A DNA stretch of 32,375 nucleotides from Flavobacteriales bacterium (GCA_027061855.1 JAMOVT010000034.1:1-32375); one strand, 5' to 3'; shown: positions 12,952 to 22,657, numbered from the stretch's first letter. Notes: generated from the letters alone by a model not told the origin. Made by a program: numbers and translations.

Positions 12952-13611
12952 TTATGATTCTTTTAATTCTTTATGACAGAACCACCAATCGAAACAACCG
13001 GGTTTTCCTTTTCTTTCCATTGCCGTTTGAATATCGGTGGCAGGAGGAATGATTACATGGTCTCCGATTAATTCGTTATTGGGCCAATTTTCAGGAGTAG
13101 CTACTCCATATTTATCAGAAATTTGAAGCGCTTTTACAGCTCTCAATACTTCATCAACGCTACGACCTATTTCTTGCGGATAGTAAATCATCAAACGCAT
13201 TTTTCCTTGAGGATCCACTACAAATACCGCACGAACCGTATTGCTTTGTGATTTTCCGGGATGAATCATACCTAATTTTTTGGAAACTCCTTCGGCACTA
13301 TCGGCAATGATAGGGAAAGGAATTTGAACATTCAGATTTTCTTCAATCCATTCATCCCATTTGATATGAGAAAAAACTTGATCTACAGAAAGACCGATTA
13401 ATTCAACACCTAATTTTTTAAATTCTTCGGCTTTATTAGCAAAAGCTACAAATTCAGTAGTACAAACCGGAGTAAAATCTGCCGGATGACTAAATAATAT
13501 AAACCATTTTCCTGCATAATCATCAGGTAAAACTTTAGGGCCATGAGTTGTTTGAACTTTTACCTTGGGAAACTCTTCTCCCAACAATGGCATTCTTGTT
13601 ATTTCTTCCAT
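12952..13611 (-). CDS. Peroxiredoxin, Prx6 subfamily
   Basis: The 219-aa enzyme reduces peroxides using a peroxidatic cysteine at residue 50, in D-F-T-P-V-C-T-T-E. Two more cysteines lie near the C-terminus (C206 and C212 in [11 protein letters not shown]). This pattern matches archaeal-type Prx6 proteins such as that of Aeropyrum pernix, where C50, C207 and C213 take part in catalysis. The gene stands alone, has its own -7 element (13641-13648), and ends towards the shared terminator at 12895-12924. No OxyR-like operator can be identified by eye. Confidence 0.94.
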   Translation of the reverse strand: MEEITRMPLLGEEFPKVKVQTTHGPKVLPDDYAGKWFILFSHPADFTPVCTTEFVAFANKAEEFKKLGVELIGLSVDQVFSHIKWDEWIEENLNVQIPFPIIADSAEGVSKKLGMIHPGKSQSNTVRAVFVVDPQGKMRLMIYYPQEIGRSVDEVLRAVKALQISDKYGVATPENWPNNELIGDHVIIPPATDIQTAMERKGKPGCFDWWFCHKELKES

Positions 13612-13640
13612 AATTGTATATTTTTTAGATTAATTTGATG

Positions 13641-13648
13641 CAAATTTA
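13641..13648 (-). promoter_or_regulatory. Candidate -7 element for peroxiredoxin
   Basis: On the minus strand TAAATTTG matches TAnnTTTG, 29 bp ahead of the start codon, giving a short leader. No clear TTG is present at the expected upstream distance. Confidence 0.4.
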
Positions 13649-13786
13649 AAGCCTATTGAAAGCTATTCCTTATATTTTTAATATTTTTAATTAATAAGCC
13701 GATAAAATAATTTTATAATTCAATTCAAAGTGATTATTGTTACTTATTATTTTGATATATTCTTAAAATTACAAAATATTTGCCAA

Positions 13787-13814
13787 ACAAAAAAACCGGA
13801 CAATTTTTGTCCGG
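13787..13814 (-). terminator. Intrinsic terminator of serS
   Basis: CCGGACAA and TTGTCCGG form an 8-bp stem around TTT, followed on the minus strand by a run of seven T. It lies 28 bp after the serS stop. Confidence 0.92.
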
Positions 13815-13841
13815 CTCTGTAAATCTGTCAGTTTTTCCCTT

Positions 13842-15113
13842 TTAATCTATTTTATCAAAGCCCGCATAGGAATGCAAAACTTCGGGAAGTTTAATACCTC
13901 CTTCAATTTGATTGTTTTCCAAAAGAGCTGCTACCACACGAGGAAGAGCTAAAGAACTTCCGTTTAAAGTATGTGCCAAACGTTTTTTACCGTCTTTATC
14001 TTTAAATCGTAATTTTAATCGATTGGCTTGAAAATCTTCAAAATTGGAAACCGAACTTACTTCAAGCCAGCGTTTTTGAGCAGCGGAATAGACTTCAAAA
14101 TCATAGGTCAATGCGGAAGTAAAGCCCAGATCCCCTCCACAAAGCCGCACGATACGAAAGGGTAATCCCAGTTCTATCAAAATTTGTTTAACGTGTTCTA
14201 CCATCTCTTCTAATGCTTCATAAGAGCGATCAGGGTGCTCCAAGCGTACAATTTCTACCTTATCAAATTGATGCAAACGGTTCAGTCCGCGCACATGAGC
14301 CCCATAAGAACCTGCTTCACGACGAAAACATGGTGTATAAGCAGTATTTTTAATAGGAAAATCTTTTTCACTCAACATTACATCACGGTATAAGTTGGTT
14401 ACCGGAACCTCGGCTGTCGGGATTAAATAGAGATTATCACGTTCAATGACATACATTTGTCCTTCTTTATCGGGCAATTGACCGGTTCCATATCCGGATG
14501 CTTCATTGATTAAATGAGGAACTTGCATTTCTCTGTACCCGGCCTCTTCGTTTTTATCGAGAAAATAATTGATCAAAGCCCGTTGTAATTTAGCCCCTTT
14601 CCCTTTGTAAACAGGAAATCCGGCTCCGGTGATTTTATTTCCCAAATCAAAATCAATAATGTCATATTTTTTGGCCAAATCCCAATGGGGCAAAGCATTG
14701 TCATTCAATTCCAAAATATCACCATAGGTAAAGACCACCTCATTATCCGATTCGTCTTTTCCAAAAGGGACCAAGTCATTGGGAATATTGGGTAACTGAT
14801 ATAAAATTTCCTGTAGCTCTTGTTTCACTCTTTCCAGCGTCTCGGTCAATTCCTTGATTTGCTCTTTGAGTTCTATTGTTTTTAATTTGAGTACTTCGGC
14901 TTTTTTTGGTTCTCCCGATTTATAAAGTTTTCCTATTTCCTTGGAAAGTTTATTCATCTCGGCCAATAAAGAATCGTTATCCGCTTGGGTTTTTCTCCGT
15001 AGGGAATCCAATTCAATGGCTTTTTCCAATAAAGGAGCTGCATCGAAATTTCGCTTTTTCATCGCTTGGATGATTTCGTCTTTTCTATCGCGGATAACTT
15101 GAATTTGTAGCAT
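13842..15113 (-). CDS. serS: Seryl-tRNA synthetase
   Basis: The 423-aa class II synthetase charges tRNA-Ser. Residues about 30-100 form the long antiparallel coiled-coil arm that grips the tRNA variable arm. The catalytic core shows the T-A-E-V-P loop at 233-237, motif 2 F-R-R-E-A-G at 263-268 with HQFDKVE after it, and motif 3 NGSSLALPRVVAALLENNQ at 384-402 with Arg392. Length is normal for the family. It is a single-gene unit with a terminator at 13787-13814. Confidence 0.97.
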   Translation of the reverse strand: MLQIQVIRDRKDEIIQAMKKRNFDAAPLLEKAIELDSLRRKTQADNDSLLAEMNKLSKEIGKLYKSGEPKKAEVLKLKTIELKEQIKELTETLERVKQELQEILYQLPNIPNDLVPFGKDESDNEVVFTYGDILELNDNALPHWDLAKKYDIIDFDLGNKITGAGFPVYKGKGAKLQRALINYFLDKNEEAGYREMQVPHLINEASGYGTGQLPDKEGQMYVIERDNLYLIPTAEVPVTNLYRDVMLSEKDFPIKNTAYTPCFRREAGSYGAHVRGLNRLHQFDKVEIVRLEHPDRSYEALEEMVEHVKQILIELGLPFRIVRLCGGDLGFTSALTYDFEVYSAAQKRWLEVSSVSNFEDFQANRLKLRFKDKDGKKRLAHTLNGSSLALPRVVAALLENNQIEGGIKLPEVLHSYAGFDKID

Positions 15114-15223
15114 AATAATTTCTAATTAAATTAATACTACAAAATTACTTTTAAAATTTGCAATACACAAATTTAAAGCCAGAATAGTCCTTTATACAAA
15201 GTATATAAAAAAGAAAGGAAAAT

Positions 15224-16276
15224 TTAATCCAGATTAATTTTATTCGCCAGTTGTCCGCAAGCAGCATCAATATCTTTTCCGCGGCTGCGACGAACCGTAG
15301 AAATAATTCCCGCTTCTTTCAAGGCTTGTTGGTATTTGTCCAATACCTTATCATCCGCCTGCTGAAAACGGTCGCTATCGTCTATGGGATTATATTCAAT
15401 AAGATTTACTTTGGAAGGGACTTTTTTAGCAAAATCGACCAAAGCTTTGATGGACCTCTCATCATCGTTGATTCCTTTAAAAACAAGATATTCGAAAGTA
15501 ATTCTCGATTTGGTTTTATCATACCAATATTGCAATGCTTTTAAAAGCTCTTTCAGCCCTCCTTGCCGGGCATTTACAGGCATTATTTCCGTTCGAATAT
15601 CATCGATGGCAGAATGAAGAGAAACCGCCAATTTTACACGGGGATTATCATCTGCCATTTTTCGTATCATTTTGGGTATACCCGAAGTTGAAACCGTTAT
15701 TCTGCGAGGAGACATACCCAAGGCTTTATCGGAAGTGATTTTTTCGATGGCAGACATCACATTGTCATAATTCAACAATGGCTCACCCATTCCCATAAAC
15801 ACAATATTTGATAAAGGATGACCGTAATATTCCTTACTTTGAAGATCAGCTTCTACAACTTGATCCACGATTTCATCGGGACTGAGATTACGCATTCTTT
15901 TAAGGCGTGCCGTAGCACAAAATTTACAATCCAAGGAACAGCCCACTTGCGATGACACACAAGCCGTGGTACGAGTATCGGTGGGTATCAATACTGATTC
16001 TACAATTAGGTTATCTTGCAAGTTCACGGCATTTTTAATGGTGCCGTCCGAACTTCGTTGGAAATGTTTGATTTTGATATGCGGAATACTAAAATGCTTA
16101 TCTAAGAATGTTCTAAGATCTTTTGATAAATTGGTCATTTCATCAAAATTACGGGCATTTTTCTTCCAAAGCCATTCATATACTTGTTTGGCGCGGAAAG
16201 GTTTTTCTCCGTGTTTCACAAAAAAATCTTTCAGCTCTTCTTCTGATAAGCTCCTGATATTTGGTTTTTTATTCAT
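15224..16276 (-). CDS. rlmN: Dual-specificity RNA methyltransferase RlmN
   Basis: The 350-aa radical-SAM enzyme methylates C2 of A2503 in 23S rRNA and, in many bacteria, A37 of some tRNAs. The [4Fe-4S] ligands are C113, C117 and C120 in VGCSLDCKFC. The catalytic pair of cysteines corresponds to C106 (T-T-A-C-V-S-S-Q) and C340 (DIDAACGQLA). The SAM-binding G-M-G-E-P segment is also present. It ends 110 bp before serS starts on the same strand; no terminator is visible in that gap, so the two may share transcripts. Confidence 0.97.
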   Translation of the reverse strand: MNKKPNIRSLSEEELKDFFVKHGEKPFRAKQVYEWLWKKNARNFDEMTNLSKDLRTFLDKHFSIPHIKIKHFQRSSDGTIKNAVNLQDNLIVESVLIPTDTRTTACVSSQVGCSLDCKFCATARLKRMRNLSPDEIVDQVVEADLQSKEYYGHPLSNIVFMGMGEPLLNYDNVMSAIEKITSDKALGMSPRRITVSTSGIPKMIRKMADDNPRVKLAVSLHSAIDDIRTEIMPVNARQGGLKELLKALQYWYDKTKSRITFEYLVFKGINDDERSIKALVDFAKKVPSKVNLIEYNPIDDSDRFQQADDKVLDKYQQALKEAGIISTVRRSRGKDIDAACGQLANKINLD

Positions 16277-16296
16277 TACTGCAAAGGTAGGAAGAT

Positions 16297-17610
16297 TTAT
16301 TTCTTTGTCAAGATAAATTTTTGTCCGGCTTGTTTTAAAATTAGTTGCTTTTTCTCCGGAATAAATTCAATCCGGATACCTGCCGGTGTAAATACAAAGA
16401 TGTTTTCGGATTTTGCTGTCAAAGGAAATTCCGATTGTCCCGTAGCTTGGGCTTTAAGAATTCCTCCCTCTAATCTGATTATTATATCCAACGGAAAAGT
16501 ATCGGATCCATATACTCCTTTATATGTTTTGAGCTTTTCTAATGGCACATTTATTTGTTTAAATGACGGTATTTGGAAAGGCATTTGGAAAGCTGCTTTT
16601 AACAAAATTATTAATATATCGTTATTATTTGCATTACTTCCATTTGAAGTAATGGCAGCCCCAATACGATCATCGGGAAAATAAACAAAAACAGAGGTGA
16701 AACCGTCAATACCACCCGTATGTCCAAAACCTTTTTTTATCCCGAATGGCATTAAAAACAAGCCCTTGCGATAGACCGAGTTTCCTTCTGTCATATTCGA
16801 AAGACTTTTGGGAGTGATTATTTTTCCGTTGAATAATGCATCCGCAAAGAGCATCAAATCGGTAGGTGTAGAAACAATGGCTCCGGCTCCCATAGGAACA
16901 CTAGGGTCTGTCTGAGGCATTTTCTGCCATTTATTTCCTTCCCATATATATGAAAAGGCTTCATTTTCTCTCTTTCCGTCCCCACGGAAATAAGTATGTT
17001 TCAAACCCAATGGCCGAATGATTTTTTCATTGAGAATATCTTTATAAGGTTTTTTATAAATTTTTTCCAATATATATGAAAGTAAAACATAATTTGTATT
17101 ACTGTATTCATTCTTTTCTCCGGGAGAAAAAACAGATGGGTATTTTTGGATTATTTCCAGCATTTTTTTCCGGGAAATCGGTTGAGTATAATAACTCGAA
17201 TATAAAGAATCATTGGTAAAATTATACAAACCGCTTTGATGAGAAAGAAGCTGATCTATAGTAATCTGATTGGCATTTTCAAATTGCGGAAAAAAGTCAC
17301 TTAATAAAGTCTTATGCTTTATTTTACCCTCTTCAATGGCTTTCATAATCATGGCAGCCGTAAAAGTTTTTGTTATAGAACCGATTCCATAAGGGGTATT
17401 GGTATTTGGTTTTAATTGTTTTTCCACATCTGCATATCCGGTTTGATTTTCATACACGACTTTTCCTTCTTTCCAAATAGCTGTGCTAAGCATATGACCC
17501 GTGCTGTCAAGTTTTTTAAAATAGGTATTTAATTTCACACTATCCATTTCTTGTGCGAAAACTTGGATAGAAAAAGTGAGAAAGGAAAAGAAAATAAGTA
17601 GTTTTTTCAT
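16297..17610 (-). CDS. Serine hydrolase, beta-lactamase/PBP-like family
   Basis: The 437-aa protein has a signal peptide (MKKLLIFFSFLTFSIQVFAQ), so it acts in the periplasm or outside. The class C type active-site motifs are in order: S78-I-T-K81 (SxxK), Y169-S-N171 (YxN) and H297-T-G-G300. LLSHQSGL near 121 is also typical. Residues beyond about 340 form an extra C-terminal domain of beta-rich type. Family members are D-alanyl peptidases, esterases or amidases; the substrate cannot be told. A dedicated beta-lactamase is less likely than a housekeeping hydrolase. Its stop lies 20 bp from the rlmN start. Confidence 0.9.
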   Translation of the reverse strand: MKKLLIFFSFLTFSIQVFAQEMDSVKLNTYFKKLDSTGHMLSTAIWKEGKVVYENQTGYADVEKQLKPNTNTPYGIGSITKTFTAAMIMKAIEEGKIKHKTLLSDFFPQFENANQITIDQLLSHQSGLYNFTNDSLYSSYYTQPISRKKMLEIIQKYPSVFSPGEKNEYSNTNYVLLSYILEKIYKKPYKDILNEKIIRPLGLKHTYFRGDGKRENEAFSYIWEGNKWQKMPQTDPSVPMGAGAIVSTPTDLMLFADALFNGKIITPKSLSNMTEGNSVYRKGLFLMPFGIKKGFGHTGGIDGFTSVFVYFPDDRIGAAITSNGSNANNNDILIILLKAAFQMPFQIPSFKQINVPLEKLKTYKGVYGSDTFPLDIIIRLEGGILKAQATGQSEFPLTAKSENIFVFTPAGIRIEFIPEKKQLILKQAGQKFILTKK

Positions 17611-17623
17611 TATTTCATCGTAT

Positions 17624-17655
17624 TAAAAAAGCCGGCATATTACTATAACCGGCTT
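17624..17655 (-). terminator. Intrinsic terminator after DUF4270 gene
   Basis: On the minus strand AAGCCGG and CCGGCTT flank a 12- to 13-base loop and are followed by a T-run. It separates the DUF4270 gene from the serine hydrolase gene downstream. Confidence 0.88.
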
Positions 17656-17679
17656 AGATAAAAAATGTTACAAATTTAT

Positions 17680-19233
17680 TTATTGATTAATCGTTGGCAA
17701 GGTATAATAAATTGTCAATTTGGGACGTTTCTCAACCTCCGGAGCCTGGTTACCATGTAAGACGACTCCTTTTGGATTATAATTGTCAGGATCTGTATAT
17801 TCTTGTGATTCCATATAATTAATGGGATCGGAAACCACACGTAAAGACAAGTCTACATTCGGCTCATTATTTTCAATAATGTTTTTTAGATGTTGGGTGA
17901 TTTTAAAACGATAGTATTTATTCCCTTCTTCATCTTCTTCCAATTGCCCTCCAAAAAGTTCATTATTCAGTCCTTTATTATCAGGATCAGCCATATCAAA
18001 AAGAATTTTTTTATTTATTTTGTCAAATAAAATTAAATTTTCAGGCAATAAATCTCCCGATAAGGTTTCATTTACATAAAAAATAATATCAGCTTTATTA
18101 ATTAACCAGTTTTCATCTTTCATCTTATTCAATTCAACATCATCAAACAAATGCACTACTCCTCCACTGGCAGCATCGCCTTTTACATAAATATTATCAT
18201 CGCCGTTAATCATATCACTGTTTGCTAAAGCCGTTTGCATGGGCGTATAAAAATCATTTTCATAATAATTTACTTTTGGAAAATCAAAACGTAAATTTAT
18301 TTCTCCATATTTATCTTCTGTAAAATCATCTGAAGGATCATCGGGAGTAGCATTATCATTTATTACTTCATGCAAAAAAGAGATGTGTAATTTACCTGCC
18401 GGAAAATCCATCATTAAAAAACGTCCGTCAAGACTCATATTTTCAATTTCAAAATAAAGCCCTCGAAAATAATCCTGAAAAGCATTTTTATTTTCCAAAA
18501 CAAAATCTCCTACTTTATCAAAAATCTTTTGTTGAATAAAATTAGGATCAACATTAACAATAAAATGGGGGCCTAATGAATCTTTGACAATTTCCTCTCC
18601 ATTATCATCAACTTTAATACTTCCATCATCATTATGCTCATAAATAATCAACGGTTCAATAGTAGGATGGAAGCCTATTGTATCTGCAATTTGCGTAACC
18701 AATTGACCGGTAAAATCAAAATTTGAATAATATTTTCTTTTCTCCTCCAAATTTGTATTTGGGTCATAGGAAGGCAAGAGGTAACCTAATTCATGGATTT
18801 TAATATCCAAAGTTCCGGTTCCGTAAACAGAATCAAGTTGAATAATCTGGGTTCCATTATCGTCTAATGTATGAGAAAAATAGGGTATTTGAATTTCAGC
18901 CGATAAAATGCGAAAATTTGTTCCTATACTATCATTTGACAATTTAGGATCAGTATTTAAAGTTGTGGTAAATTCCGCTTTGAGTTTTCCAAAAGCAGGC
19001 ATATCAATTTCCCCTATTGCATTTACAGGTAAATTTGTAGAGAATACACTGTCTATAGCTTCGTCATAGGTGATAATTTTTGCTTGATCATAGATTTCTC
19101 CTTCAAAATCCGGAGGAGCGATCAAAGCATTTCCGGTCTTATTAAAATTTTTCTTACAGGAAATATTTACCAGTAAAAAAAGTAACGATATACTTAAAAT
19201 TATTCGTTTATTCAACATAAAATTCGATTTCAT
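17680..19233 (-). CDS. DUF4270 family lipoprotein
   Basis: The preferred start is the ATG at 19233 (MKSNFMLNKRIILSISLL), 10 bp after the stop of the preceding gene; a second ATG at 19218 is also possible, while the longer frame to 19272 would overlap the GT5-like gene. The protein of 517 aa has the lipobox L-L-V-N-I-S-C. The mature part matches the DUF4270 pattern: two long beta-rich regions with the early segment SVFSTNLPVNAIGEIDMPAFG and a closing region ending PKLTIYYTLP. DUF4270 proteins are outer-membrane lipoproteins of Bacteroidota with unknown function. The gene is probably co-transcribed with the GT5-like gene, a pairing I believe recurs in flavobacteria. Confidence 0.85.
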   Translation of the reverse strand: MKSNFMLNKRIILSISLLFLLVNISCKKNFNKTGNALIAPPDFEGEIYDQAKIITYDEAIDSVFSTNLPVNAIGEIDMPAFGKLKAEFTTTLNTDPKLSNDSIGTNFRILSAEIQIPYFSHTLDDNGTQIIQLDSVYGTGTLDIKIHELGYLLPSYDPNTNLEEKRKYYSNFDFTGQLVTQIADTIGFHPTIEPLIIYEHNDDGSIKVDDNGEEIVKDSLGPHFIVNVDPNFIQQKIFDKVGDFVLENKNAFQDYFRGLYFEIENMSLDGRFLMMDFPAGKLHISFLHEVINDNATPDDPSDDFTEDKYGEINLRFDFPKVNYYENDFYTPMQTALANSDMINGDDNIYVKGDAASGGVVHLFDDVELNKMKDENWLINKADIIFYVNETLSGDLLPENLILFDKINKKILFDMADPDNKGLNNELFGGQLEEDEEGNKYYRFKITQHLKNIIENNEPNVDLSLRVVSDPINYMESQEYTDPDNYNPKGVVLHGNQAPEVEKRPKLTIYYTLPTINQ

Positions 19234-19243
19234 AAAAAGGGGG

Positions 19244-20068
19244 TTAATTTTCTTCTTCATGGAAGGCTTCAAAAACTCTTTTCTTTAGTTCCGCTTCATT
19301 CTCTTCCAAATCAATACCGGATACATCCAGCACTTTCAAGTTTTTTTCTTTTATATATTGGGCAATATTATCGGGTAGTTTTTGTGTTCGCAAGATTACT
19401 CCTTCAGACAAGTCCAATGCAGTTTTCAATAAACTTTCAATATCTGCATTTTCAAGTTTCTTGATGAATTCCTCGGGGATTTCATCAAATTCCAATTTCT
19501 TTTTTAAACTCGGGTTCAAAGGATTTTCCAGCATCTCATCGGTTAAAACCACATAAGTTTTTACATCGTGAAAAAGCGGTTCGTTTTTATAGTAAGTATT
19601 TATATATAATGGAAGTAAAGTAGCAAACCAGTCGGCTACAATCAAATAATCAGGTCGCCATTTGAGTTTTTTTACCGTTTCTACCACTCCTTTGGTAAAA
19701 AATACAATTCGCGCATCATTGTCATCAAAAAAGACATCTTTCTCATCTTTAAAAATATGTTTTCTTTTGAAAAGTTCGTCATTGTCTATAAAATAAACTT
19801 GCATTCTTTCTTTGGGAATGGAAGCTACTTTAATAATCAAAGGCATATCGTCGTCATCCACAACTATATTTACTCCGGAAAGCCGGATTACCTCATGCAA
19901 TTGATGTTTACGTTCATTTACCGTTCCGAAACGGGGCATAAACATACGGGTTTGGCCGCCTTTGCTACTGATTGCCCTAGCCAATTTATAGGCTAAACGT
20001 GCCGTATCAGAATTTGCTATATAAGGATAAATCCCCGAAGCAGCTATTAAAAAGTTCTTACCTTTCAT
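19244..20068 (-). CDS. Short glycogen/starch synthase-like protein (GT5 N-terminal domain)
   Basis: The start is the ATG at 20068 (MKGKNFLIAASGIYPYIANSDTARLAYKLARAIS); the longer frame runs into the panC promoter region. The 274-aa product corresponds to the N-terminal Rossmann domain of GT5 synthases: the opening resembles the K-x-G-G-L-x-D loop, here N-S-D-T-A-R-L-A, followed by R-M-F-M-P-R-F-G. The C-terminal ADP-glucose-binding half is absent, so true synthase activity is doubtful. Such short proteins are annotated 'glycogen/starch synthase' in many flavobacteria and sit next to panC. Its true function is unknown to me. Confidence 0.8.
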   Translation of the reverse strand: MKGKNFLIAASGIYPYIANSDTARLAYKLARAISSKGGQTRMFMPRFGTVNERKHQLHEVIRLSGVNIVVDDDDMPLIIKVASIPKERMQVYFIDNDELFKRKHIFKDEKDVFFDDNDARIVFFTKGVVETVKKLKWRPDYLIVADWFATLLPLYINTYYKNEPLFHDVKTYVVLTDEMLENPLNPSLKKKLEFDEIPEEFIKKLENADIESLLKTALDLSEGVILRTQKLPDNIAQYIKEKNLKVLDVSGIDLEENEAELKKRVFEAFHEEEN

Positions 20069-20092
20069 AAAAATGAATTTGGTTCTAAAACA

Positions 20093-20121
20093 CAAAGATA
20101 CGAAATTTTGCCGTATTTTTG
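20093..20121. promoter_or_regulatory. Divergent candidate -7 elements, GT5-like gene and panC
   Basis: In the 91-bp gap, minus-strand TATCTTTG (20093-20100) faces the GT5-like gene and plus-strand TATTTTTG (20114-20121) faces panC. Both match TAnnTTTG; neither has a well-placed TTG upstream. Confidence 0.42.
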
Positions 20122-20159
20122 AAGCCGCAAAGGCTCTTTTGCGCGTTAAATTTTTCATA

Positions 20160-21008
20160 ATGAAAGTATTTGAAAAGAAATCAGATCTCAAAAATTTTAT
20201 TAAAGATTTAAAAAAACAACACCGGAAAATCGGCTTTGTCCCTACAATGGGCGCCTTGCATGAGGGACATTTGGCCTTGGTAAAAAACTCTTTAAAAGAT
20301 AATGATTATACAGTGGTAAGTATTTTTGTCAATCCTACCCAATTTGACAATCCCGATGACTTAAAACAATATCCTCGCACTTTTTTGGAAGACATACAAG
20401 CCCTTAAAACTCTTGACCCAAACATAATTGTGTACTCCCCGCAAGCAGAAGATATTTATGACGGAGAGATCCGGAGCGAAAGCTTTGATTTTGAAGGATT
20501 GGAAAAAGAAATGGAAGGGAAGCACCGTCCGGGACATTTTGACGGAGTAGGGACAATTGTCAAGAAATTATTTCTCATTGTCCAGCCTGACAAAGCCTAT
20601 TTTGGGGAAAAAGATTTCCAACAATTACAGATTATTAAAAAGTTGGTCGAAATAGAAAATATGCCTATTGAAATCATACCCGTTAAAATATATCGTGAAA
20701 AAGACGGCTTAGCCATGAGCTCCCGAAACAAAAGATTAACCCCCGAGGCACGCGCCTACGCACCTTACATTTATCAAGTCCTTTCTGAAACTCAAAAAAT
20801 GTGGAATGAAAAAGAAATCGAGGAAATTAAGAATTATGTAAAAGAAAAAATGGAATCTCATCCTTTTCTACAATTAGAATATTTCGAAATTTCCGATGAA
20901 AAAACCTTAAAACCGGCAAATGAAAAAAAATCCGGTAACAAATACCGGGGCTTTATCGTTGTTTATGCAAATGATATTCGTTTAATCGACAATATCGCCT
21001 ATAATTGA
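20160..21008 (+). CDS. panC: Pantothenate synthetase
   Basis: The start is the ATG at 20160 ([17 protein letters not shown]), with the longer frame excluded because it would read through the divergent promoter region. The 282-aa enzyme joins pantoate and beta-alanine using ATP, the last step to pantothenate. [10 protein letters not shown] at residues 28-37 holds the first ATP-binding histidines, P-T-Q-F and the G-x-x-R-P-G-H-F-x-G-V-x-T loop follow, and the KMSKS-like A-M-S-S-R-N is present. An ABC ATPase gene begins 4 bp after the stop. Confidence 0.96.
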   Translation: MKVFEKKSDLKNFIKDLKKQHRKIGFVPTMGALHEGHLALVKNSLKDNDYTVVSIFVNPTQFDNPDDLKQYPRTFLEDIQALKTLDPNIIVYSPQAEDIYDGEIRSESFDFEGLEKEMEGKHRPGHFDGVGTIVKKLFLIVQPDKAYFGEKDFQQLQIIKKLVEIENMPIEIIPVKIYREKDGLAMSSRNKRLTPEARAYAPYIYQVLSETQKMWNEKEIEEIKNYVKEKMESHPFLQLEYFEISDEKTLKPANEKKSGNKYRGFIVVYANDIRLIDNIAYN

Positions 21009-21012
21009 AGCC

Positions 21013-21699
21013 ATGAAATTAATTGAACTTAAAGACATTCAACGCCACTTTAAAATGGGAGAAGAAACCGTAAAAGCATTACGGGGAATCAATCTCGATA
21101 TCGACCGGGGAGAATATGTGGCTCTAATGGGACCGTCCGGAAGCGGAAAATCCACTTTAATGAATTTATTGGGCGCTTTGGATACTCCTACAAAAGGTAA
21201 ATACAAACTCAACGGACAAGAAGTAGAAAAACTAAGTGATGATAAACTGGCACAAATACGAAACAAAGAAATCGGCTTTGTTTTCCAAACTTTCAATCTA
21301 TTACCGCGAACTACCGCATTAGACAATGTTGCTCTCCCTTTGGTTTATGCCGGATACTCCAAAAAAGACCGCACAAAAAGAGCTTCTGAAGTATTGAAAA
21401 TGGTGGGATTGGAAGACAGGATGACACATAAACCCAATGAATTATCGGGAGGACAAAGACAACGAGTAGCGATTGCTCGTGCTTTGGTCAATAACCCCTC
21501 TTTAATACTCGCAGATGAACCGACAGGGAACCTGGATTCTACCACTTCCGAAGAAATTATGGAATTATTTGACGAACTACACCGGCAAGGAAATACCATT
21601 ATCCTTGTTACCCATGAAGAAGATATCGCTCAGCATGCCGACCGAATAATCCGGCTGAAAGACGGATTGGTCGTAAGTGATGAAAGAAAAAAGGAGTAA
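21013..21699 (+). CDS. ABC transporter ATP-binding protein, LolD/MacB type
   Basis: The 228-aa ATPase has Walker A GPSGSGKS at residues 40-47, the Q-loop in [11 protein letters not shown], signature LSGGQRQR, Walker B LILADEP and the switch His in VTHEED. The set D-T-P-T-x-G, F-Q-x-F-N-L-L and H-A-D-R-I-I-R-L is that of the LolD/MacB/FtsE group, which works on lipoproteins or extruded compounds through membrane partners. No permease gene is next to it, so the partner lies elsewhere. The gene is tightly coupled to panC (4 bp), although the link in function is unclear. Confidence 0.93.
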   Translation: MKLIELKDIQRHFKMGEETVKALRGINLDIDRGEYVALMGPSGSGKSTLMNLLGALDTPTKGKYKLNGQEVEKLSDDKLAQIRNKEIGFVFQTFNLLPRTTALDNVALPLVYAGYSKKDRTKRASEVLKMVGLEDRMTHKPNELSGGQRQRVAIARALVNNPSLILADEPTGNLDSTTSEEIMELFDELHRQGNTIILVTHEEDIAQHADRIIRLKDGLVVSDERKKE

Positions 21700-21792
21700 A
21701 TTTCTTTTAATACCACTCAAGTTACTATTATTACAGTTATTTAACATTTTTTTTGTAAATTGCCACAATTACAATTTATAAAATTTATTATT

Positions 21793-22392
21793 ATGTCAGG
21801 AATTTTAGACTTATTACAAGGCCCCATGGGACAAATGATTATACAAGGTGCCAGCTCTCAATTGGGACAAGACACCAATAAAACACAATCGGCCATTCAA
21901 GCAGCTATCCCTATGTTGATGGGGGCTTTAAAAAAGAATGCCTCTGATCCTTCAAAAGCGGAAGGGCTTATGGAAGCGCTTAATTCAAAACACGACGGCT
22001 CCATCCTCGATAATGTAATGGATATTTTTGGAGGTGGTAATGTCAATGAAGAAGTAATAGAAGACGGTGATAAAATTTTGGGGCACGTTTTGGGAGAAAA
22101 GAAAGAAGTTGTAGCGATGGCTATTGGCAAACAACAAGGCTTGGATATGAGTTCAGCAATGAATATCTTAAAAATGGCCGCTCCAATAGTAATGGGAATG
22201 CTCGGAAAACAAACACGACAAACACAGGTTTCCAATCCGACCGATTTAACTAATATTATCGGTAATATGATGGGAGGAAACAAAGAAGTGGAAAAACATC
22301 AAAGCATGATTGAAAAACTTCTGGATGCCGACGGAGACGGAAGCATTGTGGACGATTTATTCAATATGGGCAAAGGATTTTTTGGAAAATAG
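21793..22392 (+). CDS. DUF937 domain protein
   Basis: The start is the ATG at 21793 (MSGILDLLQGPMGQMIIQG), typical of the family; an in-frame ATG 11 codons upstream is not favoured. The 199-aa protein is mostly short helices rich in Gly, Met and Ala, with the DUF937 pattern of two similar halves (IPMLMGALKKNA and APIVMGMLGKQT). Near the C-terminus D178-A-D-G-D-G-S-I-V-D-D looks like an EF-hand or dockerin-type calcium loop. No signal peptide is present. DUF937 is related to the YidB group, whose function is not settled. A terminator follows 28 bp after the stop. Confidence 0.88.
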   Translation: MSGILDLLQGPMGQMIIQGASSQLGQDTNKTQSAIQAAIPMLMGALKKNASDPSKAEGLMEALNSKHDGSILDNVMDIFGGGNVNEEVIEDGDKILGHVLGEKKEVVAMAIGKQQGLDMSSAMNILKMAAPIVMGMLGKQTRQTQVSNPTDLTNIIGNMMGGNKEVEKHQSMIEKLLDADGDGSIVDDLFNMGKGFFGK

Positions 22393-22420
22393 ATTTATCC
22401 TTTTACAAAATATACTTACA

Positions 22421-22448
22421 GCCGGATTTAATAAAATCCGGCTTTTTT
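22421..22448 (+). terminator. Intrinsic terminator after DUF937 gene
   Basis: GCCGGATTT and AAATCCGGC form a 9-bp stem with a 4-base loop, followed by TTTTTT on the plus strand. Confidence 0.93.
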
Positions 22449-22467
22449 ATTGATATACAGCAAGTTA

Positions 22468-22475
22468 TAAGTTTG
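22468..22475 (+). promoter_or_regulatory. Candidate -7 element of the 47-aa gene
   Basis: TAAGTTTG matches TAnnTTTG and stands 38 bp before the ATG at 22514. A TTG lies 15 bp upstream of it (22450-22452), a little closer than the usual spacing. Confidence 0.45.
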
Positions 22476-22513
22476 GCATAATGATTGAATAATATTAATT
22501 AAAATCAACTGCC

Positions 22514-22657
22514 ATGAAACTTATTTTACTTTACAAACATCTCAAAAAAGAATCGGTTAAATTATTATCCCAAGGTTTGATTGAAGAATATTTTTCGGTT
22601 ATAAACCGTTTGGAAAATCTGGAAAAACAGGTAAACAGGCAATTGATGTGGAATTAA
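22514..22657 (+). CDS. 47-aa small protein, unknown
   Basis: This complete frame (ATG to TAA) encodes MKLILLYKHLKKES, then a stretch with leucines at regular spacing (VKLLSQGLIEEYFSVINRL) and the end ENLEKQVNRQLMWN. The second half is predicted to be one amphipathic helix or a short coiled coil. It is placed between a -7 element (22468-22475) and a strong terminator (22779-22814), and fills a 458-bp gap that otherwise holds no gene. This arrangement as a free-standing unit supports a real small gene. No function can be assigned. About 120 bp of AT-rich untranslated sequence follow the stop before the terminator. Confidence 0.5.
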   Translation: MKLILLYKHLKKESVKLLSQGLIEEYFSVINRLENLEKQVNRQLMWN

